Below are positions 1 to 5,879 of a stretch of 7,431 nt of DNA, in pieces. Location: the NCBI GenBank assembly GCA_018820005.1, contig JAHJOS010000076.1:1-7431 (forward strand), in the 5' to 3' direction. The notes under the pieces were generated by a model, which was not told the origin of the DNA, ran no database searches, and saw only the letters and a program-made list of their open reading frames with translations. The stretch's first letter is position 1; the number at the start of each line of letters is the position of its first letter. The DNA comes from Alphaproteobacteria bacterium (lineage in GTDB: Bacteria > Pseudomonadota > Alphaproteobacteria > Rhizobiales > Devosiaceae). A program made the translations under genes and the position numbers.

Positions 1-632
1 GGCGCGGCGTGGCGGGGGTGTTCCCGACCTCGGCCTATGGGCAAGCGCAGCAGACCGCGTTTCGCCAGCAGGCCATCGCCGCCGGCTTTTCGCCTGCGGC
101 AGTCTATAGTTTCAGCGATGGCACGGAGGCAAAAGCCATCATCGATCAGGCGCTGCCGCTGATCAAGCGCGGCATGATCGATAGCCTGTTCCTGCCCGAT
201 CGGACCACCGCGCCGGTGTTTGCGGCGCTGCTGGCGCAGGGCGGGGTCAAGCCCGATGATCTTCAGATCGTGGGATCAGCCGATTGGCAGGGCGACAGCA
301 GCATCACGGCATCAGCCCAACTTGCCGGCGCGATCTATCCCGGTGTCGATGACGCCGGCCTCAAGGCGATATCGCTCGACTATCAGGCCCGGTTCGGCAG
401 CCAGCCGCATGCGCTGACCACCCTTGCCTACACTGCGACAATCCTGGCCAATGCCAAGCCGTTATCCCTTGCCAATCCGCCCTACAATCCCGCCATCATG
501 ACGGCATCAAGCGGCTTTAACGGCCGCGACGGGGTGTTCCGCTTCAACAATGATGGGCGCAGCGACTATGCGCTGGCGATCAAGCGCATCGCGCCCGGTG
601 GCGCGGTGCAGATCGAGGGCGCAAAGCTCTAG
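1..632 (+). CDS. Periplasmic binding-fold protein, LpoA-like / Leu-Ile-Val-binding type (5' partial)
   Basis: This is the C-terminal part, about 209 residues, of a type-1 periplasmic binding-fold protein. The frame is open to the left edge, so the true start, and any signal peptide, lie outside; the GTG at 9 is internal. Visible family features are VFPTSAYG near the window start, a SLFLPDRTTAPVFAALL helix region, GVKPDDLQIVGSADW, a YPGVDD turn, and a C-terminal GFNGRDGVFRFNNDGRSDYAL segment. That segment is typical of rhizobial proteins annotated as penicillin-binding protein activator (LpoA-like) or as branched-chain amino-acid ABC transporter binding protein. No transporter genes are visible, and in rhizobia a gene of this kind sits next to hemW, so the LpoA-like reading is preferred. 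By family the protein would act in the periplasm or on the outer membrane; the exact role is inferred. Its TAG stop (630-632) overlaps the hemW stop on the other strand. Confidence 0.8.
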   Translation, partial: RGVAGVFPTSAYGQAQQTAFRQQAIAAGFSPAAVYSFSDGTEAKAIIDQALPLIKRGMIDSLFLPDRTTAPVFAALLAQGGVKPDDLQIVGSADWQGDSSITASAQLAGAIYPGVDDAGLKAISLDYQARFGSQPHALTTLAYTATILANAKPLSLANPPYNPAIMTASSGFNGRDGVFRFNNDGRSDYALAIKRIAPGGAVQIEGAKL

Positions 633-1786
633 GCGGCCAGGTCGGCGACCACGGCGTCGAGCACGGGCCAGCCGCGGTCGGTGACGCGGATATTGCCATT
701 GGGCAGGGTCTCGACAAAGCCATAGCCCTTGAGGGCATCGATCTGGCGCGGCGAAATCTGGCGACCCGAAAGCGCGGTGAAGCGGGCCGGCGAAATGCCT
801 TCCTTGAGGCGCAGGCCCATGACGAGAAACTCGTCGCCCTGCTCTTCCCAGGTCAGCACATCGTCCACCACCATGCCGTGCCCCTGGGCCAGAACATGCT
901 TTTGCCAATCGAACGGCATTTTCTCGGCGGCCGTGGCGTGACGCTGGTTATTGATCATCAACCGGCCATGGGCACCCGGACCGATGCCGGCATATTCGCC
1001 ATAGCGCCAATAGAGCAGATTGTGCTGGCTCTCCTGGCCGGGGCGGGCATGGTTAGAGATCTCATAGGCAGGCAGGCCGGCGGCGGCCGTCAGTTCCTGG
1101 GTCAGCTCATAGAAATCGGCCGACAGATCCTCGTCGGGCATGATCAGCTTGCCGGCGCGATGCAGGTCGAAATAGCGCGTACCCTGCTCGATGGTGAGCT
1201 GGTAAAGGCTGATATGGCCGCGCGCCATCCAGAGCGCTTCCTTGAGCTCGTCTTCCCAATCCTCAAGCGTCTGATGCGGCCGGGCATAGATCAGGTCAAA
1301 GCTCGAGCGTTCGAACACCGACTGGGCAATACGCACGGCGGCAATGGCCTCGTCGACCGAATGGCGACGGCCAAGTTCGGCCAAGGGGCCCGCGCGCAGC
1401 GACTGCACGCCGAGCGAAACACGGTTGATCCCGGCGGTGCGGAAACCACGGAAGCGGTCGACCTCAACGCTGGTGGGGTTAGCCTCCAGCGTGATCTCGG
1501 CATTGGGCTCGACAGTCCAGTGCCGGGCAATAGCATCGATGATGCGCCCGGTGGCGCCCGGTGACATCAGCGAGGGCGTGCCGCCGCCAAAAAAGATCGA
1601 CTGCACCACGCGACCGGGTGCAAGCGCCGCTGCATGGGCGATCTCGCGTTCATAGGCGGCCACATAGCCATCCTCGTCAAACGCGCCGCGGTGGACATGG
1701 CTGTTGAAGTCGCAATAGGGGCATTTGCTGGCGCAGAAGGGCCAGTGCACATAAACCCCGAACAGGTCGTTGGGGTTATTTTTCAA
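629..1786 (-). CDS. hemW: HemW, radical SAM heme chaperone (HemN-like)
   Basis: 385 residues, the usual length for HemW, a cytoplasmic radical SAM protein that binds heme and is thought to deliver it to respiratory enzymes. It was long misannotated as oxygen-independent coproporphyrinogen III oxidase. The radical SAM 4Fe-4S motif CASKCPYC is at residues 18-25 (C18, C22, C25), GGGTPSL at 67-73, and the diagnostic HNxxYW heme-binding motif is present as HNLLYW at 255-260. HemN proper has a longer N-terminus and a CxxxCxxCxC cluster, so HemW is the better call. The start is TTG at 1786-1784, lying 11 bp inside the end of rdgB, with GAGG six bases upstream; no in-frame ATG precedes the cysteine motif. 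It is the last gene of the rph operon and probably depends on translational coupling to rdgB. The TAG stop (631-629) shares CTAG with the convergent gene. Confidence 0.95.
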   Translation of the reverse strand: MKNNPNDLFGVYVHWPFCASKCPYCDFNSHVHRGAFDEDGYVAAYEREIAHAAALAPGRVVQSIFFGGGTPSLMSPGATGRIIDAIARHWTVEPNAEITLEANPTSVEVDRFRGFRTAGINRVSLGVQSLRAGPLAELGRRHSVDEAIAAVRIAQSVFERSSFDLIYARPHQTLEDWEDELKEALWMARGHISLYQLTIEQGTRYFDLHRAGKLIMPDEDLSADFYELTQELTAAAGLPAYEISNHARPGQESQHNLLYWRYGEYAGIGPGAHGRLMINNQRHATAAEKMPFDWQKHVLAQGHGMVVDDVLTWEEQGDEFLVMGLRLKEGISPARFTALSGRQISPRQIDALKGYGFVETLPNGNIRVTDRGWPVLDAVVADLAA

Positions 1787-2417
1787 TCTGGGCCTCGAAG
1801 AACTGGTCGAACGCGCGGGCGCGGTGGCTGAGGCCCCGCTTGCCGGGCGCCCAGGAATGCTTCATGTCGGCCGGCATCTGCCCGAAGGTGATGTCGTAGC
1901 CCTTGGGCATGAAGACGGGATCATAGCCATGGCCGATGGTGCCGCGCGGCGGCCAGACCATGACGCCCTCGACCTTGCCGACATAGAGCACGTCGCGCCC
2001 ATCGGGATGGGCAAGGCACATGGTGGCGTTGAATGATGCCGTGCGCTGGCCGGGTTCGGTCGCATTGGCAGCCTGCAGCGCGTCTTCAACCCGCTTCATG
2101 GCATGGTCGAAATTGCGCGGTACGCCGGCCCAGTCGGCCGTATAGACGCCGGGATCGCCGTTGAGGGCATCGACGCACAGCCCCGAATCATCGCTGAGCG
2201 CCAGCATGCCGGTCGCCTGGGCGGCGGCGTGGGCCTTGAGGCGCGCGTTTTCGGCAAAGGTCGTGCCGGTTTCCTCGGGTTCGGGCAGGCCAAGCTGGCC
2301 GGCCGACACCAGATCGAGACCAAAGGGCGCGAACAGCTCCTGGAATTCCTTGAGCTTGCCGGCATTGTGGGTTGCCAGAACAAGCCGATCACCGGGAGCC
2401 AGACGCGGAATGCTCAT
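1776..2417 (-). CDS. rdgB: RdgB/HAM1 family XTP/dITP pyrophosphatase
   Basis: 213 residues. The family hydrolyses non-canonical purine triphosphates (dITP, XTP, ITP) to the monophosphate and pyrophosphate, keeping deaminated purines out of DNA and RNA; it is cytoplasmic, dimeric and Mg-dependent. Visible motifs are THNAGK at residues 16-21 (triphosphate binding), ETGTTFxENAxxKA at 49-62, SDDSGL at 75-80 with the expected catalytic Asp77, HGYDPVF at 163-169 (base recognition) and SHRARA at 197-202. All key motifs are intact. The ATG (2417-2415) overlaps the TGA of the upstream 48-residue ORF as ATGA, with AAGG nine bases upstream of the start. The TAA stop overlaps the hemW start by 11 bp. It belongs to the rph-orf48-rdgB-hemW operon. 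Confidence 0.97.
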   Translation of the reverse strand: MSIPRLAPGDRLVLATHNAGKLKEFQELFAPFGLDLVSAGQLGLPEPEETGTTFAENARLKAHAAAQATGMLALSDDSGLCVDALNGDPGVYTADWAGVPRNFDHAMKRVEDALQAANATEPGQRTASFNATMCLAHPDGRDVLYVGKVEGVMVWPPRGTIGHGYDPVFMPKGYDITFGQMPADMKHSWAPGKRGLSHRARAFDQFFEAQIEK

Positions 2418-2560
2418 TTGGATGAGCCTTTCGGCTTGGCATCAAGCGCACGGGCGACGTCGCGCCAGAGGGCGCAGTTTTCCGGCGCCATGGGGCGCTG
2501 GCTGACGGCCTGGCGCGTTGTCGCGGCAGGGGCGACGAATTTCTTGAACCAGCCGATCAT
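2414..2560 (-). CDS. Small hypothetical protein (48 aa), translationally coupled between rph and rdgB
   Basis: A 48-codon ORF, ATG at 2560-2558 and TGA at 2416-2414, fills the whole space between rph and rdgB. Its start overlaps the rph stop as ATGA and its stop overlaps the rdgB start as ATGA, so the three genes form one coupled chain. An AAGG lies ten bases upstream of its ATG. The protein begins MIGWFKKFVAPAATTRQ and contains ENCALWRDVARALDAK before a lysine- and serine-rich tail (PKGSSK). It is basic (nine Lys/Arg against three Asp/Glu), has one cysteine, and shows no convincing membrane segment or signal peptide. Codons are GC-rich in the third position, like the neighbours. I do not recognise a family. 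The double ATGA junction is the main evidence that it is translated; the alternative is a non-functional spacer frame. Confidence 0.7.
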   Translation of the reverse strand: MIGWFKKFVAPAATTRQAVSQRPMAPENCALWRDVARALDAKPKGSSK

Positions 2561-3273
2561 GCGCCAAGAACCTTCTGCTGCAGTGCACTCAACTCGCCAA
2601 TGCCCTGCTCGGCCAGGGTCATCAGGCTTTCCAACTCGGTCCGGCTGAACGGCGCCTGTTCGGCAGTTCCCTGGATCTCAACGAATTTGCCCGAGCCGGT
2701 CATGACGAAATTGGCATCGGTATGGGCTTCGACGTCCTCGAGATAATCGAGATCGAGCACCGGGGCGCCGCGATAGATGCCGCAGGAGACGGCCGCCACA
2801 GTATCACGCAGAGGGTTGCCCTTGGTGAGCTTGCGTTCTTCCATCCACCGAATGGCATCGACCAGTGCCACATAGGCGCCGGTGATCGATGCCGTGCGCG
2901 TGCCGCCATCGGCCTCAAGCACATCGCAGTCGAGCGTGATCTGGGCCTCGCCCAGAAGCTGCATATCGACCACGGCACGCAGCGAGCGCCCGATCAGGCG
3001 CTGGATTTCCTGGGTGCGACCGGTCTGCTTGCCGGCGGTTGCCTCGCGGCGATTGCGGCTGCCGGTGGCGCGGGGCAGCATGCCATATTCAGCCGTGACC
3101 CAGCCCTGGCCCTTGCCGCGCAGCCAACCGGGAACACTGGTTTCCACCGACGCCGTGACCAGAACCTTGGTGTTGCCAAAGCACACCAGGCACGAGCCCT
3201 CCGCCTTCATGGAAACATTGCGTTCGATGCTCACGCTGCGCATCTGGTTGGGCTCACGTCCGGAAGGGCGCAT
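2557..3273 (-). CDS. rph: Ribonuclease PH
   Basis: 238 residues, the standard RNase PH length. It is a phosphorolytic 3'-to-5' exoribonuclease that trims tRNA precursors and other RNAs, working as a ring-shaped hexamer in the cytoplasm. It aligns from the first residue: MRPSGREPNQMR, AEGSCLVCFGNTKVLVTAS at about 24-42, GWVTAEYGMLPRAT at 57-70, GRTQEIQRLIGRSLR at 85-99 with the phosphate-binding Arg86, and DCDVLEADGGTRTASITGA at 115-133 with Arg126. The catalytic aspartates correspond to D180 and D186 in LEDVEAHTDAN, and QGTAEQAPF is near the C-terminus. The ATG start at 3273 is supported by this N-terminal match, although the upstream ribosome binding site is weak. It is the first gene of the operon, divergent from hrcA across 139 bp. 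The TGA overlaps the next ORF's ATG. Confidence 0.98.
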   Translation of the reverse strand: MRPSGREPNQMRSVSIERNVSMKAEGSCLVCFGNTKVLVTASVETSVPGWLRGKGQGWVTAEYGMLPRATGSRNRREATAGKQTGRTQEIQRLIGRSLRAVVDMQLLGEAQITLDCDVLEADGGTRTASITGAYVALVDAIRWMEERKLTKGNPLRDTVAAVSCGIYRGAPVLDLDYLEDVEAHTDANFVMTGSGKFVEIQGTAEQAPFSRTELESLMTLAEQGIGELSALQQKVLGA

Positions 3274-3315
3274 AGGGTATCCACTTGCAGTTTCTATTAA
3301 CCGCCTCTTAACCCT

Positions 3316-3355
3316 CCTCGGCCCGCCTCACAAGCCGCGGGAGCTTGGCGGGAGG
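3316..3355. promoter_or_regulatory. Dyad / hairpin in the rph-hrcA divergent intergenic region
   Basis: The 139 bp between the divergent starts of rph and hrcA hold an imperfect inverted repeat. Arms CCCGCC (3322-3327) and GGCGGG (3347-3352) enclose an inner AAGC (3332-3335) / GCTT (3343-3346) pair, with a four-base bulge on the left side. It lies in the presumed promoter region of both operons. It could be a repressor site shared by both directions or a leader structure. It is not a CIRCE element and no T-run follows, so it is not a terminator. Confidence 0.4.
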
Positions 3356-3372
3356 CTGCAATGCGCTTAAAT
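3345..3372 (+). promoter_or_regulatory. Candidate hrcA promoter
   Basis: TTGGCG (3345-3350), 16 bases, then TTAAAT (3367-3372) is a plausible housekeeping -35/-10 pair, each matching four of six consensus positions, about 40 bases upstream of the hrcA ATG. The -35 lies in the right arm of the dyad at 3316-3355, so a protein bound there could block hrcA. The match is modest, and in GC-rich alphaproteobacteria such pairs occur by chance. Confidence 0.3.
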
Positions 3373-3412
3373 GATGCACCACAGTTAAAGCGAACGATTT
3401 TAGCAAAACCGC

Positions 3413-4486
3413 ATGAGCAAGCCTCCCGAAGATTTTTTGAGCGTGCTCAACAGCCGGAGCCAGGACATCTTTCGCAAGATCGTCGAGCGCTATCTCGATA
3501 CCGGCAGCCCGGTCGGTTCGCGTGACCTGAGCCGGATGCTGCAGAGCGGGCTGTCGCCGGCCTCGGTGCGCAATGTGATGTCGGACCTTGAGGATCTGGG
3601 GCTGATCGCGGCGCCCCATACTTCGGCGGGTCGCGCCCCGACCCAGGAAGGGTTGCGTTTTTTCGTCGATGCCATGCTCGAAGTGGGCGCCGTCAACGAG
3701 GCCGAACGCAGCCAGATCGCCAAATCTATCGAGGGCCAGCGCCGCGGTCCGGTCGAGGATGTGCTGACCGAAGCCAGCCAGTTGCTGAGCGGGCTCAGCC
3801 AGGGCGCCGGCGTCGTCATCGCTGCCAAGGCCGACATGGTGCTGCGCCATCTCGAATTCGTGCGCCTCGATGCCACCCGCGCCATGGCCATCATGGTGGG
3901 GCAGGACGGCCAGGTGGAAAACCGGATCCTTGATACCCCCGCCGGGCTCACGGCCAGTGCGCTGACCCAGGCGGGCAATTATATTGCCCACCATGTGGTA
4001 GGCCGGACCTTGGCCGAAGCCCGCAAGGCATTGGCCGCCCAACGCGCCGAACAGCGGGCCGAACTCGATGAACTCACGCAAAAACTGGTCGATGCCGGCA
4101 TTGCCACGCTGAGCCAGGATTTTGCAGGCAGCCACCCCACGGTGATTGTGCGGGGCCGGGCCAATTTGCTCAATGACGCCATGGCATCAGACGAGCTGCT
4201 GCGCATGCGGCAGCTGTTCGACGAACTCGAAAGCAAGGACGGGCTGCTGGACCTCCTGGGCGATGCGGAAAAGGCGCAGGGCGTGCGCATCTTCATCGGC
4301 TCGGAGAACAAGCTGTTTTCCCTCTCGGGCTCCTCGGTGATCCTGAGCCCCTACAAGGACGCCAATGACAAGGTGGTGGGCGTGATCGGCGTCATCGGGC
4401 CGACCCGGCTCAACTATGCGCGCATCGTGCCGGTGGTGGATTACACAGCCCATGTGATTACCGCGATGATGGCGCGCAAGCGCTAG
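3413..4486 (+). CDS. hrcA: Heat-inducible transcription repressor HrcA
   Basis: 357 residues, typical for HrcA, the repressor of class I heat-shock genes (groESL in alphaproteobacteria) that binds CIRCE operators and is kept active by GroEL. The N-terminal winged-helix region includes VERYLDTGSPVGSRDLSR, the recognition-helix segment SVRNVMSDLEDLGLI at residues 51-65, and HTSAGRAPT at 69-77, a hallmark of the family. The C-terminal part contains the GAF-like domain and family strings such as GSENKLFSLSGSSVI and GVIGPTRLNYARIVPVVDY. The ATG at 3413 is the first start after an in-frame TAG at 3401 and gives the usual N-terminus, but there is no clear Shine-Dalgarno sequence in front of it. No CIRCE inverted repeat is visible anywhere in the window, so self-regulation through CIRCE is not supported here. 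It is divergent from rph. Confidence 0.98.
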   Translation: MSKPPEDFLSVLNSRSQDIFRKIVERYLDTGSPVGSRDLSRMLQSGLSPASVRNVMSDLEDLGLIAAPHTSAGRAPTQEGLRFFVDAMLEVGAVNEAERSQIAKSIEGQRRGPVEDVLTEASQLLSGLSQGAGVVIAAKADMVLRHLEFVRLDATRAMAIMVGQDGQVENRILDTPAGLTASALTQAGNYIAHHVVGRTLAEARKALAAQRAEQRAELDELTQKLVDAGIATLSQDFAGSHPTVIVRGRANLLNDAMASDELLRMRQLFDELESKDGLLDLLGDAEKAQGVRIFIGSENKLFSLSGSSVILSPYKDANDKVVGVIGVIGPTRLNYARIVPVVDYTAHVITAMMARKR

Positions 4487-4542
4487 GGCCCGTTCTGCCG
4501 CAGGGCGTATTCAAATTGTCATCAAGGTCTGGTCTGTGCAGA

Positions 4543-4557
4543 TGCGAATGATTTGCA
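4543..4557. promoter_or_regulatory. Fur/Mur-like palindrome upstream of the MFS gene
   Basis: TGCGAATGATTTGCA is a 7-1-7 inverted repeat with a single asymmetric pair. It keeps the TG..AAT-N-ATT..CA frame of the Fur-family box (TGATAAT-N-ATTATCA) and resembles the alphaproteobacterial Fur/Mur variants built on TGC and GCA arms. It ends 17 bases before the GTG start of the transporter. A TTGTCA (4516-4521) upstream could be a -35 element, but no good -10 is seen. If real it would make the transporter iron- or manganese-responsive. The assignment to Fur/Mur is inferred from the pattern. Confidence 0.4.
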
Positions 4558-4574
4558 ACTGACAGGAACGACGG

Positions 4575-5789
4575 GTGAGCAAGGCAAAAAACCCCGGCAA
4601 CAGGGGTCCCATCGTCCAGACGCTGCTGGTTCTGGGCATCACGCAGAATATCGGCTGGGGGTCGGTGGGCCTGCTTGCCGTCGTGGCCGGCGATATCGCC
4701 ACCGCGCTCAACATGAGCGTCCCGGCCGTCTTTGTCGGCAATACGGTGTTCTACATCGTGATGGGGCTGGCCTCGCCGCTGCTGGCGCGGCCGCTGGCGC
4801 GATGGGGGGCCCGGCAGGTCATGCTGGCTGGCTCGGCCCTTGCCGCGCCAGGCTTTGTGCTGCTGTCCATGGCCAATGGGGCGATCAGCTATTATCTGTG
4901 CTGGGCGCTGCTGGGCCTGGCGGGCGCCGCCACGCTCACCACCACGTCCCATGTGCTGGTCAATGAAGTGGCCGGCGCGGCCAGCCGCCGGGCCATTGGC
5001 GCCCTGATGCTGGTGACGGGCCTCTCAGGCAGTATTTTCTGGCCGGTCTCGGCGCTGGTCTCGGGCAGTGTTGGCTGGCGCGGACTTTGCCTGGTTCTGG
5101 CGGTGCTGATCGGGCTGGTCTCAGTGCCGCTCTATGGGCTGGCCTTGCCACGGCGGACGCTGCCGCCGACGCCGAGCGCCGCGGAGCCGGCCAAACCTGC
5201 GACCCGGCCGGTGCCCGGATCGATCTTTGTCCTGATCACCGGCGCCATTGTGCTCAATGCCATTGTCACCTTTGGCCTGAATGCCCTCTTTTTCGAGCTG
5301 CTCAAGGCCGAGGGCCTGCCGCCGGGCCAGGCGATCACCTTCGCTTCCATGCTGGGCCTGTTGCAGGTGGGTGCGCGGCTGCTCGACTTTGTCGGCGCCC
5401 GCCGCTGGGACGCTATCAGCACCGGCATCTTTGCCACCGCAGGGGTCATGCTGGCCTTTGCCCTTTTGCTGCTGGGCAATGGCACGCCGATGCTGATCGG
5501 CGCCTTTGTGGTGATCTATGGCCTCAGCGCCGGCTCGCTGGCGGTCACCCGGGCCATCATGCCGCTGAGTTTTTATGACGGGGCCGATTTTGCCCGGGCG
5601 AGCATGCGCATCGCGCTGCCGCTCAACGTCTTGACCGCATTGGCAGCGCCGCTGTTTGCCAGTCTGCTCACCGGGCCCGGCCCGACAGCGCTGTTGGCCA
5701 CAACCATGGGGTTTTGTGGTCTGGCGCTGGTGCTCTTGCTGCTGCTGGCCCGCCAGCGCAGCCACGCGCTGGTGCCCGCCGCCGGCTAG
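4575..5789 (+). CDS. Major facilitator superfamily transporter
   Basis: 404 residues, an inner-membrane protein with about 12 hydrophobic segments in two halves. The halves are separated by a cytoplasmic-type loop rich in Pro, Ala and Arg at roughly residues 194-215 (PRRTLPPTPSAAEPAKPA). A degenerate MFS motif A, LLARPLARWGARQVML, lies between helices 2 and 3. The N-terminus is short and basic (SKAKNPGNRG), with no cleavable signal. The GTG start at 4575 has AGGA seven bases upstream and is the first possible start after an in-frame TGA at 4560. The substrate cannot be read from the sequence. It sits between hrcA and grpE, normally adjacent in related genomes, 88 bp after hrcA and 90 bp before grpE; base composition is like its neighbours. 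A Fur/Mur-like palindrome upstream hints at a metal-linked role, which is inference. Confidence 0.9.
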   Translation: MSKAKNPGNRGPIVQTLLVLGITQNIGWGSVGLLAVVAGDIATALNMSVPAVFVGNTVFYIVMGLASPLLARPLARWGARQVMLAGSALAAPGFVLLSMANGAISYYLCWALLGLAGAATLTTTSHVLVNEVAGAASRRAIGALMLVTGLSGSIFWPVSALVSGSVGWRGLCLVLAVLIGLVSVPLYGLALPRRTLPPTPSAAEPAKPATRPVPGSIFVLITGAIVLNAIVTFGLNALFFELLKAEGLPPGQAITFASMLGLLQVGARLLDFVGARRWDAISTGIFATAGVMLAFALLLLGNGTPMLIGAFVVIYGLSAGSLAVTRAIMPLSFYDGADFARASMRIALPLNVLTALAAPLFASLLTGPGPTALLATTMGFCGLALVLLLLLARQRSHALVPAAG

Positions 5790-5808
5790 CGCGGCCCCTG
5801 CAACACGC

Positions 5809-5833
5809 CTTGGGCTTGAAATCGCCCCCATAT
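5809..5833 (+). promoter_or_regulatory. Candidate RpoH (sigma-32) promoter of grpE
   Basis: CTTGGG (5809-5814), 11 bases, then CCCCATAT (5826-5833) matches the heat-shock sigma pattern CTTGAA-N(11-16)-CCCCATNT, with the diagnostic CCCCAT fully present. A second CTTGAA at 5815-5820 matches the -35 better but leaves only five bases to the -10, so it is less likely to be used. The expected transcription start near 5840 gives a leader of about 40 bases before grpE. The position directly before a heat-shock co-chaperone gene fits the function. Confidence 0.65.
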
Positions 5834-5849
5834 TGGCCGATATGCGGGG
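5825..5849. promoter_or_regulatory. Inverted repeat overlapping the grpE -10 element
   Basis: CCCCCATAT (5825-5833) faces ATATG-C-GGGG (5840-5849) around a six-base centre, TGGCCG. This makes nine paired positions with one unpaired C at 5845. The left arm contains the -10 of the candidate heat-shock promoter, so the dyad is placed like an operator or start-site structure. It does not match CIRCE. Confidence 0.4.
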
Positions 5850-5868
5850 CAAATCCTTTGGTATTTGC
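5849..5868 (+). promoter_or_regulatory. Leader hairpin adjoining the grpE ribosome binding site
   Basis: GCAAAT (5849-5854) and ATTTGC (5863-5868) form a perfect six-base-pair stem with an eight-base loop in the presumed grpE 5' leader. The stem ends immediately before GGA (5869-5871), the likely Shine-Dalgarno sequence, and the loop holds a TCC able to pair with GGA. An A/U-rich stem beside the ribosome binding site of a heat-shock gene could act as a temperature-sensitive structure. That is inference from position only. Confidence 0.4.
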
Positions 5869-5879
5869 GGAACACAGCA

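Noticed and set aside
9..11. GTG at 9 as the start of the first gene
   Set aside because: The frame stays open to the window edge and the protein begins in the middle of a binding-protein fold, so this is an internal codon of a truncated gene.
878..1564. Long plus-strand open frame (228 codons) opposite hemW
   Set aside because: It lies wholly antisense to a well-supported hemW, and its translation has no recognisable domain. GC-rich third positions commonly keep antisense frames open.
629..1786. Annotation of this gene as coproporphyrinogen III oxidase HemN
   Set aside because: The cluster motif CxxxCxYC followed by DFN, the short N-terminus and the HNxxYW motif are those of HemW.
3396..3412. 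TTAGCA before hrcA as half of a CIRCE element
   Set aside because: The rest of the CIRCE pattern (CTC, nine bases, GAGTGCTAA) is missing, and no inverted partner is nearby.
3308..4135. Minus-strand open frame of 275 codons across hrcA
   Set aside because: It overlaps hrcA, which shows full family motifs; the translation is low-complexity (His, Gly, Ala-rich) and typical of a shadow frame.
4484..4512. Possible terminator just after the hrcA stop
   Set aside because: Only a four-pair GCCC/GGGC stem with a long loop and no T-run can be drawn, so I see no terminator between hrcA and the MFS gene.
5121..5852. Minus-strand open frame of 243 codons across the MFS gene and the grpE leader
   Set aside because: The translation is rich in Gln, Arg, Gly and His with no domain. 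It is antisense to a transporter with clear helices.
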